A stretch of DNA of 64,000 nucleotides from Podaxis mareebaensis (GCA_018524725.1 JAEUWP010000263.1:35669-99668), one strand, 5' to 3'; shown: positions 1-11,219, numbered from the stretch's first letter. The notes: generated by a model not told the origin, from the sequence alone. Program-made: numbers and translations.

Positions 1-1192
1 CCACTGACCACAATCTGAGTTATGCCTGCGTCAAGGATGAATGATTTATGTTTGCACTACGCACTCCAAAAATAAGCAGTGCATTCAGGGCTCAAAAGCA
101 GAAATCACCGACCAAAATAAGCATCTGATCAACCAGCACATATAACGAATAGATGGCCCCCGTTTCGATTCTACTTAATACCTCAGCAATGAGTCGTTTG
201 CAACGTGAGAGACATACACAATTGCCAATGCAGAATAATACTTGCGAGCCAGGCAAGGCTCGAAGGCCCTCCGTGCCCTACGGGCCATCCACCAAAAACG
301 AGCAGCTAAAGAAAAGTTCAATCTTCGTCTGAGCTACCTGGACTATACATATCAATACTAAATGAAGTAACTCACCCATGAGGGTCGTGACAGAGAGGTT
401 AAGGGCCAAGGTACACCACATATACGTATACCTCCGCGGCCCAGACTGTGCAGCGGAACCGGCGGCTAAGATAAGTCCGTAGACTAAGATTGCTTGAGTC
501 AGCAATTGGTCTGGAGGGTATGTCCATGAATGACGCACTGCCGGATCCCAGTAAGAAAGCACAAGGAATGGCAACCACACAAACTGAGCAGGACCATATA
601 GCGTAACACCGAGATATCTGGATTACGTTCCGAGTGAACTTGTATCGCGAGCAGATACAACTATTGGAACGCTCACGAGTAGTATTTCTGCAATAATACT
701 GCTGTTATTAGTAAGGATTTTGGATAGGTTAAGAGGAAAACATGCTTATTGACGACATAGAACATATGCTTTGACGTGATCATTGATCCAGGCAGTGGTG
801 TCTCGTGGAGCACTAGGCCAAAAAGGGTGTATATGCTCAGACAAACGTTGGCGGTCGATATTGAGAACATGACCACAGCGGAAGCAAGAAGAGGCCATCT
901 TGTAAACCCCCTACATTTGCGTAATAGAACAAACACGGCGGCAGAGAAGAGCACGATGTTTATTCCTGGATTGAATTAAGGAGGACGTGGCAACGCACAG
1001 CGGCTAGGCATACCATACAGGAAGGCCTCAGCCTAAGGCGAAACCAGATGGTCAAATTGTCATCCATGACGATGCTACAAGGCCACTCACCATAAAACCT
1101 GACACCCATTCAGAAAAAGGCCTGTAAACCTGTGGCAATCTCGCTGGTGGGCCATTGCCAGCTGACTGGACCCCGCGAGCAGAAATCGGCAT
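1..1192 (-). pseudogene. Orphan 7-TM protein, copy A (partial, frameshifted)
   Basis: Left-most of three tandem paralogues and incomplete: the last exon lies beyond base 1. By comparison with copies B and C its exons are 1091-1192, 1014-1032 (19 nt), 677-965, 539-617, 376-483, 218-305, 113-170 and 9-56. All splice sites are present. Exon 3 is 289 nt where B and C have 290 nt. One base is missing near 715-730, just before the segment reading SSIIAEILL, so the frame is lost unless splicing compensates. Exon 5 is 9 nt longer than in B and C, an in-frame change. The rest still encodes the family features: a WPLL...MFSIST helix, RIWW-like RFWWMAR, and ETGAIYS. It is either a recent pseudogene or an allele with a sequencing error. 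Function of the family is unknown. Confidence 0.65.
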
Positions 1193-1857
1193 CCTTCCAG
1201 TGTTCCTTGAAAGGTGAGACTGAGAAAACAGGAGAGAGTAGGGCAAGCAGCGCACTATCGAGCGGCCAAACCGTGGGATTGACCTGGTATTCAATCCCGA
1301 AATTCAGGAACGATGGTCCCTGTGTAACACTTTTAAACCCTTGCGAATCTTGCCCGCAGCAATAGTTAAAAGTGTAGTGCCAACTTATAATAAGAACGAG
1401 AAAAACTAACGGGCGCTGATTGTGTGAAGAACTTAAAACCTTTGTTCATGGAAAGCTAGTTCTCAGCTGGAATATGCATGGTATTTGATATCGGTAGCAA
1501 GGGAGTGGTAGGAGTGCCAACGGCGGTTTGGGCCACGTGCAGAGTAAGAGATGATGGCCCTAGTTCGTAATGTATGGTTGCGGAGATGGTTTTCCATGCG
1601 AGCAAAATGGCCCGGGTCAGGGTGAAAGTTGAAACCATGCCCTCGCACAAAGGAGAAGAGTTTAGAAAAGCTGTCTAATAGGCGGTTGTCTACTTGCGGG
1701 AAGTCTGAGTATGGGGCATGCTCAAAGCCGACGCTAATCAAGTAAAACCTCCAGGTTTAAATGAAGGACAAAGCAGGCAGGCGAAAGCGCAATAGTACTC
1801 TGTAATAGAGCATATCAAATATGTACAATTTGCTGGTATCGTCGTAGTAGGAGCATG
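1193..1857. other. Spacer between 7-TM copies A and B
   Basis: No gene seen. The part at about 1655-1750 is clearly similar to 4150-4250, downstream of copy C. The duplicated unit therefore includes 3' flanking DNA as well as the coding exons. Short open frames here have no recognisable content. Confidence 0.6.
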
Positions 1858-3227
1858 TTAATGCCTTGCCCGATCGGCCGCGGAATCGGAAAATATTGTC
1901 GAAAGGACCACAGAACCTCCATGCCCAAGTTGTGAAGTTGTTTCTACGTCTCGCGTGTGATGCCCCAGCCCGACCTGCACGATGATCAATGTCGGTGCAA
2001 TACCCTTTGATCCTTATAAGCCCTACTTTGCAATAGAGTTAATTGCGAAATGGTCACCAACCACTACCTGAATCATGCATGTATCAAGGATGTAGAATCG
2101 ACGTTTGAACTACTCCAGCGATGAGCAATGCACTTGGAGCTCAAAAGATGAAGGCACCGACCAAGGTGAGGATCAGATCAATCAGCACATAAGCGGAGTA
2201 GATGGCTCCCGATTCGATTCTGTTCAGCACCTTAGCAATGAATCGGTCTCCATATGGAATGCTTACATAGTTGACAATGCAGAATAATATGTGCGAGCCA
2301 GCCCAGGTCCAAAGGCTCTCCGTGTCTTCCGAGCTATCCACCAGATGCGAGCAGCTAGAGAGAAGTTCCGCCTTTATCTGAGCTATCCGGGCCATATGCA
2401 CTGGTAAAAGAGAGGACTTACCTGTGAGAGCTGTCACGTATACGTTTAGTGACAAGGTGAGCCACATGTACGTACGCTTCCGCTGGGAAATAGCGCCAGA
2501 CATCAGCATCAACCCGTAGACTGGAAGGTTTTGGTTCAGCGATTTGTCCAAACGACATGTGGACGAATAACATACCGCTGGATGCTAGTAAGTAGGCACA
2601 AGGAATAACAATCACACGGACTGAGCGGGACCATATAACGTAGCACCGAGATATCTGGGTCAAATGCCAGAAATTTGCATCGTGGACAGGGATATATCTT
2701 GAACGCTTACGAGAAGTGCGTCTGCAACGATACTGCTTTCATTAGCACGAACATCATCATGGGTTAAAGAGAGAACATGCTTATTGATGACATAGATAAT
2801 AAGCTTTGACCGGATTATCGACTCCGATGGTAGTATTCCGTGGACTATATGGCCAAAGAACATGTACATGCTCAGGCAGATACTTACGGTCGAAATCGAG
2901 AACATGATCACAGCGGAAATAAGAAGGGGCCATCTTGCAAACCCCCTATATTTGCGCACTAGAATAAACATGGCAGCGGAGAAGAGCATGGTGTATACTC
3001 CTGGACTGGGCTAAATAGGACGTGACAAAGCGCGACGGTTAGGCACACCATACAAGAAGGCCTCAGCCTAGGATGAAACTGGATGGTCAAGTTATCATCC
3101 ACGAGCATGCCGTAGTCTCACTCACCATAAAACCAGAAACCGATTGGGGGGGAGGCCCGTGAATCTGGAGTCGTGTTGCTGATGGGTCATTGACGGGCTT
3201 CCGGTCATGAAGAGCAGGAGTCGACAT
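1858..3227 (-). CDS. Orphan seven-transmembrane protein, copy B
   Basis: Nine-exon gene: 3126-3227, 3049-3067, 2711-3000, 2576-2654, 2422-2520, 2267-2354, 2162-2219, 2062-2109, 1858-2004, summing to 930 nt (309 aa). Every junction keeps frame. The product is an integral membrane protein with about seven hydrophobic segments. Landmarks in order are AEAFLYG (19-nt exon 2), VYTMLFSAAMFILVRKYRG, FARWPLLISAVIMFSIST, SRCYVIWSRS, YMWLTLSLNVYVTALTA, ARIWWIARKTRRAFGPGLA, IIESGAIYSAYVLI and, in the last exon, GIAPTLIIVQVGLG. From memory this layout and the ESGA(I/L)YS and GIAPTLIIV motifs recur in large families of uncharacterised agaricomycete 7-TM proteins that resemble receptors; no ligand or function is known to me. 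The start ATG at 3227 is the first that joins the frame, and upstream exons cannot be excluded. Two weak sites are inferred: the donor GTCGGT of intron 7 and an AAG acceptor before exon 9. Confidence 0.75.
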
Positions 3228-4357
3228 GCTCTCAAGTGTTCCTCGTAGGGCGAGTCGGCGTGTGAAAGCAAGAAAGAAAACAACAAGCAGCGCACAATCC
3301 AGCGGCCAAGCCGTGGGATTGCCATTATATTCGAGCTTGAAGCTCAAGAATGGTGCCTACGTAACGCTTTTCAACCCCTGAGTAGTGGTGCCAATGCAGA
3401 ATAACTTAATACAGTTGACTCCGTCGTAACCCATAACTATTTTGTTCTGTAGTCAGGATATGGAGAGGCGATAGAGTTTGGATTCTGACAAGGGACTATA
3501 GCACAAGAAGCCAACTTGGTTCTGAGGGACCGCTAAAGGTTCTGTGTGATGAGAGTTGACAGTAGTATGAAGATACTAAGAAGCGCGTATGTTGGGTTGG
3601 GTATCGATTGCGGACCTTTGCGCATCATGGGTGCCGAGCCGGTGATCAAAATAGTATCAAAACCCTCGGGTGTCACATCAGTCACAACATTCCCACCAGC
3701 TCATTTGACGGGGCGTGCTCAGCAAACGTGACAAAGAGTGACTTTGAGCCTGTAGTCGCTTTCCTCATCCGCTCAAAGTCTCGTTAGACAAATAATCGCA
3801 TAATACACAGAATGGTTGGAAGATGTATCATATGAAGCTTCAAGAATTTTTATGGAGTATGAGGCAAGGTACAAATGTTCATCCGAGGTTCGGGCCCACC
3901 CGAGGTACGGACCACTAATAGTATGTATGAACGGTATAAACCGGACTGCTGTTAAAGGACCCCATTTATGATTTTAGTGACATGTTCCTCTGTCTCCCTC
4001 TGGCATTCACTCATGGATCTTGCTGATCTTTTACCGAGTGTTAGCCCCTCCCAAAATTCGAGCTGGCAACAGAATAACCATCCGAGCAAACAAACTCAAT
4101 GCAATATGTCTATCGCGTTATTCGTGTTCTTGGTGGGCGTAAGCATCAAAGATGCTGTAGAAAGGCTATCTAATAGGAAGATTTCTATCTACGAAAGGTA
4201 TGAGTAAAGGGGCATGCTCAAAGCCGATGCTAATCAAGGAAAACCTCCACGTTTAACTAGAGCGTAAGCGGACAAGCGAAAGAGGAATATATAATATTCT
4301 ATCGTAGAAGCATATCAAAGGCGCCCAGCCTGCTGGTACCGTCACGGTAAGAGTACG
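3228..4357. other. Spacer between 7-TM copies B and C
   Basis: About 1.1 kb without a supportable gene. The right part (about 4150-4357) is similar to 1655-1857 and belongs to the 2.5-kb duplicated unit. The remainder (about 3400-4100) is not shared with the A-B spacer, which explains why the A-to-B spacing is shorter (2035 bp between start codons) than B-to-C (2499 bp). Confidence 0.5.
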
Positions 4358-5726
4358 TTAATGCCTTGCCCAATCGGCCGCGGAATCGGAAAATATTGTC
4401 GAAAGAACCACGGAACCTCCATGCCCAAGTTGTAAAGTTGTTTCTATGTCCCGGATGTGACGTCCCAGCCCTACCTGCACGATGATCAATGTCGGTGCAA
4501 TACCCTTTGGTCCTTATGAGCCCTACGCTGCAATAGAGTTATTTGTGAAATGGTCACTAACCACGACCTGAATAATGCATGCATCAAGGATATACGATCG
4601 ACGTTCAAGCTACTCCAGCAATGAGTAGCGCATTCAGAGTTCAAAGAATGAAAGCACCGACCAAGATGAGGATCTGGTCAATCAGCACATAGGTAGAATA
4701 GATGGCTCCCGATTCGATTCTGTTCAGCACCTCAGCAACGAATCGGTTTCCGTGTGGAATACGTACACAATTGGCAATGCAGAGTAATATGTGCGAGCCA
4801 GCCCAGGTCCACAGGCTCTTCGTGCCTTGCGAGCTATCCACCAGACGCGAGCAGCTAAAGAGAAGTTCCGCCTTTGTCTGAGCTACTCGGATCATATAGA
4901 CTGCTAAAAGAAGGAACTTGCCTGTGAGAACCGTAACGTATACGTTCAGTGACAGGGTGAGCCACATGTACATATTCTTCTGCTGGGGAATGGAGCCAGA
5001 CATCAACATCAACCCGTAGACTAGGAAGGTTTTGTCTCAGCGATTTGTCCAAACGACATAACGATGAATAACATACCGCTGGATGCTAGTAAGTAGGCAC
5101 AAGGAATGGCAATCACACGGACTGAACGGGACCATATAACGTAACACCGAGATATCTGGGCCAAATGGCAGGAATTCGCATTGCGGGCAGGGATAATATA
5201 TTGAATGCTTACAAGGAGTGTGTCTGCAATAATACTGCTTTCATTAGCACAAACATCACCATGAGTTAAAGAGAGAGCATACTTATTGACGACATAGAAC
5301 ATATGCTTTGACGTGATTATCGGCTTAGGCGGTAGTGTTCCGTGAACTACGTGGCCAAAGAACATGTACATGCTCATGCAAATATTGACGGTCGATATCG
5401 AGAACATGGTCACGGCGGAAATAAGAAGAGGCCATCTTGCAGACCCCCTACATTTGCGCACTAGAATAGACATGGCAGCAGAGAAGAGCACGATGTATAT
5501 TCCTAGATTGGGCTAAGTGAAACGCGACAGAGCGCGACAATCAGGCACACCATACAGGAAGGCCTCAGCCTAAGAAACTGGATGGTCAGATTCTCATCCA
5601 CAAACATGCTATAGTCTCACTCACCATGAAACCAGAGACCCATTCAGAGAGAGGTCTGTAGATTTGCGGTCGGGATGCCGATGGGTTATTGACGGGCTGC
5701 TGGACATGGAGAGCAGGAATCGACAT
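4358..5726 (-). CDS. Orphan seven-transmembrane protein, copy C
   Basis: Same nine-exon architecture as copy B with identical exon sizes: 5625-5726, 5551-5569, 5213-5502, 5077-5155, 4922-5020, 4767-4854, 4662-4719, 4562-4609, 4358-4504 (930 nt, 309 aa, all frames intact). The product is a predicted 7-TM integral membrane protein carrying GIYIVLFSAAMSILVRKCRG, SRCYVIWSRS, YMWLTLSLNVYVTVLTA, ARVWWIARKARRACGPGLA, VIESGAIYSTYVL and GIAPTLIIVQVGLG. Intron 5 starts with GC (GCAAGT) where copies A and B have GT, a natural GC-AG variant. Copies B and C are offset by 2500 bp at both stop and start, and the similarity includes non-coding flanks, so they arose by tandem duplication. Function unknown; a receptor-like role is only suggested by topology. 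Confidence 0.75.
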
Positions 5727-6175
5727 GCTCTCGGCGTTCCTCGGAGGGCGAGACTGTGTGAAAGTAGGAAAGAAAACCACAAATGGTGCATAATCTAACA
5801 GTCAAACCGTGGGATTGTCTTTACAGTATATTCAATTGGAGTTCGGGAACGCGAGTACCTGAGTACATAACACTCTCGAACCCCTGAGTAATTGTGTCCG
5901 CAGTAGTGATGCCAGTGCAGAGCAATACATTTGAAAGTCGGTGGTGATCAAAAAAACTCACGTGAGAATCCCCCCGGCGGAAAAGATCCCAGGCAAGAAT
6001 ATGTTCAGATTCTCCAACAGCAGTCCATTAGAAGCGCCAGCAAGTGTCAATCAAAGGAAGCGAAATGATAGGGTCAAGGGGCGGAAGGAGTAATGAGGTA
6101 TGTAGCACGTCCAATTCCATTGCCAATCTAAATCCAGAAATAAATCACAAAACATGTAAACTAAAATCCACACAG

Positions 6176-7413
6176 CTACTTGGTCCTCTTATAGATCTTG
6201 GCCAGGAAGCTTTCAAAGACCTCTTTCCTCAGCGTATTCTCCCCTTCAAATTCTGGTACCTTGGCAATCCTTTCCCGAATAAGCCCGACGACATTCTCCT
6301 CGTAGGCCGCATACTTCTCACGAACTCCAATCTCATCAAACACGGCCTTGACCTTCGACTCGCTCTCGCCGCCACTCGGCTTCTTCCCATAGTGCTCGTC
6401 GAGAATCTGGCGCTGTGCGGGAGTAGCGTGGAGAAGGGCAATATTAATGCACCACGAGCACTTGTTGTCGATGATATCGGTGCCGATTTTCCCGATCTGC
6501 TCGGGTGTCCCGGCGAAATCGAGGAAGTCGTCTTGGACCTGGAAGTATTCACCGAGAGGAAGGAGGATCGACTTGGCTATGTCGTATGGGTCCTTGGCAG
6601 GCTCGGATGGGTCGGTCGAGGGTATAGGGGCATGAGAGACGCCACACATGTACATAGCACACGCGACGGGAAGGTAGAAGGAATAGAATGCCGTCTTCCA
6701 AATGACTATGAGCGAGTGACTACAGAAGCTCATCAATTATTATCAGATCATCAAATGTGATACATACCGTTCAAGGGAGAATTTAGCGAGGTTGACCTTC
6801 TCGGGTGCCGTAATGAGATCGATGAGCTGACCGATCTCAGTTTGCCATGTTGTCTCGAGGAAAACCTCGAGGAGATCGACGTAGTATGTCTCCCCTTTGA
6901 AGTATGCCTTTAGGAGGCGGTAGATGGCCGATGAAAGCATAAATGAATCGTTTATTGCAGTCATGCCGACCTCGGGGTTGCGGTACCAGCAGGGTTGTCC
7001 ACGACGGGTGATCGAAGAGTCCATGATGTCGTCGGCAACAAGGAAATACGCTTGAAGCTGTATCGAGCTCAGCGCAATTCAACGGCTGGGGAAGCCGTAA
7101 CGTACCAACTCGATACACCAACCAAGAACGGCAGCCTTTGTGTACTCTTCCTCTGACAAAGGTCGCTGCTTGAGGATCTCAACGGTGTCTACCACAGACA
7201 TGCCACGGTTGAGTTTGCCACCGGGGACGTTATATTCGAGATTCTGATGACATCGGTGAATGTCCACCTTTGATGGAACATGAGAAATACCTTTCGATAC
7301 CACGCAAGGACCTCTTCTGGAATCCCCTCTTTCCTGATCTCCTGAACAAGTTCGTCTGCCACTTTTGCATAGACCTGCTCGAACCGCGTGCGGCGAACCG
7401 CCTTGTCAGCCAT
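6176..7413 (-). CDS. ERG20: Farnesyl diphosphate synthase
   Basis: Condenses dimethylallyl and isopentenyl diphosphate to geranyl and then farnesyl diphosphate in the mevalonate/sterol pathway (cytosolic). Four exons: 7291-7413, 7106-7243, 6768-7057, 6176-6719 (1095 nt, 364 aa, usual family length about 350). The first aspartate-rich motif is DDIMD (about residues 96-100), followed by [13 protein letters not shown]; the second is DDFLD (about 246-250) within [13 protein letters not shown]. Other conserved stretches are [52 protein letters not shown] and the C-terminal IYKRTK. The ATG at 7413 gives [15 protein letters not shown], like other FPP synthases; an in-frame ATG at 7497 would add 28 residues that resemble nothing conserved. 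No terpene synthase or P450 lies nearby, so a housekeeping role is most likely. Confidence 0.93.
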
Positions 7414-7641
7414 GTTGTGGTTAGAAGGAAGGAGAGGTGATGATCGATGGATAAGATTTAAGAGGTCGTCGTACGACTTGTTGCGGGCTCCGCTCATATA
7501 ACTTAACTTGTAATTGTTCTTCGCCTCCGATCAGCACTCCATTGACTAATCCGCCCTCCGCCTCCGTCTCTCCGACTTCCGTGCTGCTCGTCGTTCCGAT
7601 CTATGGGTGGTTCCATTGGACAACATGGGTGGAAGGCGACA

Positions 7642-7713
7642 TCGGATATGGTGTAGTGGCTAACATTATCGCCTCTCACGCGATAGCCCGGGGTTCGATT
7701 CCCCGTATCCGAA
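7642..7713 (+). tRNA. tRNA-Glu (anticodon CTC)
   Basis: 72-nt cloverleaf without intron. Acceptor stem TCGGATA pairs with TATCCGA at the 3' end. The anticodon stem ATCGC/GCGAT encloses the loop CTCTCAC, giving anticodon CTC. The T-arm is GGGGTTCGATTCCCC. Internal promoter boxes (TGGTGTAGTGGC and GGTTCGATTCC) are present. A run of ten T's just downstream (about 7717-7727) is the Pol III terminator. It sits about 230 bp from the FPP synthase start, divergently transcribed. Confidence 0.97.
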
Positions 7714-7715
7714 TG

Positions 7716-7728
7716 TCTTTTTTTTTTG
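7716..7728 (+). terminator. Pol III oligo-T terminator of tRNA-Glu(CTC)
   Basis: An uninterrupted T tract starts four bases after the discriminator base of the tRNA gene, the usual RNA polymerase III stop signal. Confidence 0.85.
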
Positions 7729-7929
7729 TTGTACATGCTTCAGTTTCCTTCCCCCGCACTATTTCCTCTCCTCCGCCCAGTATGGCTCCAAACTCACTAT
7801 TTGCCGTACAACAGTACCCCCTGCTCATGGACACTAGAAGCAGCTGCTCCACCTAGGATGAATGAGGACGCATAAAAGGGCCCCATTCGTGCCTAGTTCC
7901 GTAGGTCAATTACAACCAAGAACTTCAGC

Positions 7930-8406
7930 ATGCGTTTCTTCACTGCTGCACTCGTCCTCCTGGCCGCCGCATTCTCTGTCTCGGCTACTATTGAAGGTGA
8001 GCTACTGGCTACAGCTTCGCACGACCCTAGAGTCGCTCATGATGAATTAGAGCGCCAAATTGGCTCTCCTGTAGGGTTCCCTCGTCCCTCGCCCTGTTTC
8101 TAGCAGACTGATACCTCTTTACTAAGAATGGTCCTTGTGGTGCTGACAGATCTGTACGTCGTGTTTCGCCTCTTCTTCTTGCCTCCATCACTGACCCCAA
8201 ATCGTTCCAGTGTACGTTTCGTTGACTACATCTCCTTACCATTTGCCTACATAAAACTTGCCGCTGACTTTGTACAGGCCCCCATGGTTGGGTCTGCTGC
8301 GGAAAGACTCACCAAGGAGCTACGTGAGTCCCCTCCTTTTTTAACCGCATCTATATATAAATGATTCGTACGTAGTTGCCTCCCCCACGGTTCTTGCCAC
8401 GTCTAG
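7930..8406 (+). CDS. Small secreted cysteine-rich protein (63 aa) with a 1-nt exon
   Basis: Six exons: 7930-7996, 8051-8070, 8127-8153, 8211 (one nucleotide), 8278-8323, 8376-8406 (192 nt, 63 aa). Residues 1-19 form a signal peptide (MRFFTAALVLLAAAFSVSA). The short mature peptide has six cysteines: GPCGADRSC, PHGWVCCG, TCLPHGSC. Introns are 54, 56, 57, 66 and 52 nt, all GT-AG. The key point is between 8154 and 8277. Treating it as one intron throws the next exon out of frame and removes five of six cysteines. Reading it as two canonical introns (GTACGT...CAG each) around the single base T at 8211 makes the codon TGC, a sixth cysteine, and keeps the frame to a TAG directly after the last Cys-rich stretch. 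Role unknown; a small secreted effector or defence-like peptide is possible. I do not recognise the family. Confidence 0.7.
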
Positions 8407-9057
8407 ATGAACGAGTGTACCAATACCGCTGTATAGTCCAATTGCCTGAGAATGTATCATATCGTTGTTTCGCCTTGGACCTCTCGAGCCACTGTAGAAC
8501 GTTCTTCTTGATTAAAATTCGCATGGGTGAGTTATTCTATGCAACTTCGATTCCATTCGCTGTGATTGCTTCTCGCTCTATACCTGAGACGTAGCCTAGA
8601 ATTTTCGATATCAGCTGTAGCCTCCGTGCGAGACGTTGAGTTCTAGAGGTCAAAATCTTCGTAGCATTTGAAATGGCGAGCCAAGTGTTCGTGCACGGTC
8701 TAGCAAGGAATCCGACGTATTCAACAGAGAGTATCCTCGTGCAAAGGGTTCGACATTCTGTCCAGATCCTCAACGAAAGAAGCCGCGCACTGGTCGGACC
8801 ACAAATGTGGGTCAGTTTTCATCATTCCTCGATAGCTGTTATTAGTGCCATGCTTGCTGCCGATGATATTCGTGGCCCTCCCACAAAGCCGAACCTTCCG
8901 TGTCCCAGGACCAAAAATAACTCAGTCAAGTATTTTGGTTCGTTCATTCCGTCTGGGTTCCATGATCTGACTCTTTCCAACATGAAATCCCACATAGCAT
9001 ATTCACGCTCTCAACGGATCGAACATGTACACACAGGAAAAAAATATCTAGCCCATC
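8407..9057. other. Spacer, right part shared with the 42.1-kb duplication
   Basis: A 169-codon plus-strand open frame crosses this stretch, but its right end is antisense to exons of the aldo-keto reductase and it has no recognisable content. From about 8780 on, the sequence is similar to 42080-42270, so the duplicated segment includes 3' flank of the reductase gene. Confidence 0.55.
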
Positions 9058-10698
9058 TAGGAATGGCCGATGATCTCCCGGGGCTTGTATGGTTCCTCCA
9101 ACTCTTGTATCTCCTCTGGCGTCAATTTTACGTTGACAGCGCCTGTTTCTACGTGATTACGGACTCTCAAGGCTCAGATTAATAAACATACCAAGAAGGT
9201 CGTACAGGTTGTCCAAAGAAGTCGTTCCAACAATTGGAGCAGTCACACCTGTGATTTTAGCGTTATTATGACACGCCTAAAAAAACCCCGGACGCTAAGG
9301 TTTGACTGAGGACTCACCAGGCTTACTCATGACCCATGCAACTGCAACCTGAGCCATGCTGATACCCTTCTTCCTCGCAACCTGCTCAACGCTATGCCAG
9401 AGAATCAGTAACACGTCCAGTTGGGTGAGAACACATTACAAGAACGAACCGACTGATGATTTCTTGAGTAGCTGGAGAGTCGAGGGAGTATCCCTTCTGG
9501 TCTGGATCGGTTTCTGCGCGTTTCGTGACAGCGGCGTTAAGCGGCCTGCAGAGAACTCCGCGAGCAATGGGTGACCAGGGAATAGAACCAACGCCGAACC
9601 ACTACAGGCAAATTAATCTATACATCTGTTGGATATTGGAAGGCGCACCTTCAGCGTCGGGAACATCTCACGTTCTTCCTCGCGGTAGACCAGATTATAG
9701 TGATTCTGCATAGAGATGAAGGGTGTCAACTTGTTGTTAATCGCATAATCTTGCAACTGTGAGCCTAAGCCGGGTATGAGAGATGTTTTGCAACATACTT
9801 TGCATAGCGGAAACTTTGAAGGGGAGATAGTTATCCATCAGTTACATACGGCAATCAGATAACTGAGGCGACTTACATTGCCAAGCGTGGCAGGAGGACA
9901 TTCCGATGTACCGAACGTATCCGGCCTGGACAACGTCGTGAAGTGCTTGCATCTGCCGGGGTCAGTGAGCAGATACTTTAATACAACAATCATGAATGCG
10001 TACGGTCTCCTCAATCGGGGTCTCATTATCGAAACGGTGACCTTCCAGAGCATTAGTACCACATCAAGTGGTTTAATGGGATGTTCCTCGCACACTGGAG
10101 AACGTCAATGTAATCAAGCTGGAGTCTCTCCAAACTCTTCTTGACAGAGTCGAAGATGTGCTTTCGGCTGAGGCCATGCTGGTTCACATAACCGTTTTGG
10201 TCGGGATTTCCAACGGATACAAGCGACACGTTGGGTGTTTTACCAACAAGGAAGAACACTTTGGTCAGGACGACAATCTCGTCACGCGGGAGGTTAAACT
10301 GCTTGATCGCCTTGCCGAGGATGATTTCTGAGGCACCATTCGAATATACCTGCAGCACATGTAAGCACTAAATATCCTGTAAGAGGGGTACTGAATACGT
10401 ACATTGGCAGTGTCGAAGGCGTTGATGCCAGCATCGTACCTGTTTCACAGTGTAAAGTCAATCGCGGCCGTAGTTGTGTCTGAATGGACGTACGCTGCTT
10501 TAATATGTTTGAGAGACTCTTCTTCGGGAAGCACCCATCCCATCGATTCCGGGTTACCATACGACATGCAACCAAGGATGATTTTGGAAACCTTGAGGCC
10601 CGAGTTGCCCAAGCGGACTGTAGAGCGTTATTTAAGCTGTCTGCAGAGGTAAACGAGGGTCCTTTACCGTAGGGCATCGTAATCTTTCTGTCTGCCAT
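9058..10698 (-). CDS. Aldo-keto reductase, aryl-alcohol dehydrogenase type, copy 1
   Basis: NAD(P)H-dependent oxidoreductase of the AKR superfamily, closest in pattern to fungal aryl-alcohol dehydrogenases (cytosolic reduction of aldehydes). The product starts MADRKITMPY and continues VRLGNSGLKVSKIILGC after a first intron. The catalytic tetrad is visible: Asp in AFDTAN, Tyr in VYSNGASE, Lys in VVLTKVFF, His in LQCHRFDNETP. The end reads EEPYKPREIIGHS before TAG at 9058-9060. At least ten short introns interrupt the gene; a weak GTTCGT donor is needed in the codon pair after ATQEIIS. A TATA-like octamer lies 53 bp upstream. Intact by manual splicing. A near copy in the same orientation sits at 42273-43921. 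Confidence 0.88.
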
Positions 10699-10750
10699 TG
10701 TGTGCGAAGTGAGAAGAGGAGTCCTGGGGAAATGAATGCGACAGAGAGGG

Positions 10751-10758
10751 TATATATA
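10751..10758 (-). promoter_or_regulatory. TATA-like element of aldo-keto reductase copy 1
   Basis: TATATATA about 53 bp upstream of the start codon. The same element at the same distance is kept in the duplicate gene (43973-43980), which supports a promoter role. Confidence 0.55.
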
Positions 10759-11219
10759 TGCCTAGGGATGATAATCTATGAAGCTTATGAAGCCTCGGCT
10801 ATTTTTGTCAGCGAACGAAAATCAGCGTTAATCAACAGTCTTTCTCCGGCATGGTCTCCTTTTCTCTGATTACTAGGAAAGGTTCGGCTATGCGTGTGCA
10901 TGGAGTGAGGCCCATGGGGTTTGAGAAGCACCAGAAATCTGGGCATATTTTCGGCTGTTATCATGCAGATTGCGGTTGAATCGCAAAGCGACGATCCTGG
11001 ATATTTGTTTACTTATCGAGCTACAGGCGGATATCCCACGGATACCCCACATACAAAAGGCCCGGCAACTGTTTGATTGTAAAGTGACCATAGCTTTGTT
11101 TGTAACGCATCGGGTGAACGAATAGCAACAGCTCTGGTTGTCTGAGCCCTACCAGCATGAGAAGGGGCATCAGGTTTGTGGATGAGGAACTAAAGATGAA
11201 GCACTTTAAAAAGGTTCTA

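Noticed and set aside
6044..6760. 238-codon plus-strand open frame
   Set aside because: Antisense shadow of the last exon of farnesyl diphosphate synthase.
7413..7497. Upstream in-frame start for farnesyl diphosphate synthase
   Set aside because: Adds 28 residues without similarity to the family or a clear targeting signal; the internal ATG gives a normal N-terminus.
8154..8277. Single 124-nt intron in the secreted peptide gene
   Set aside because: Possible by splice sites, but it destroys the cysteine pattern and yields an unrelated tail; the two-intron reading with a 1-nt exon explains the frame better.
8673..9182. 169-codon plus-strand open frame
   Set aside because: Its right part is antisense to exons of the aldo-keto reductase and its left part is shared flank of the duplicated segment, where the frame is not kept in the second copy.
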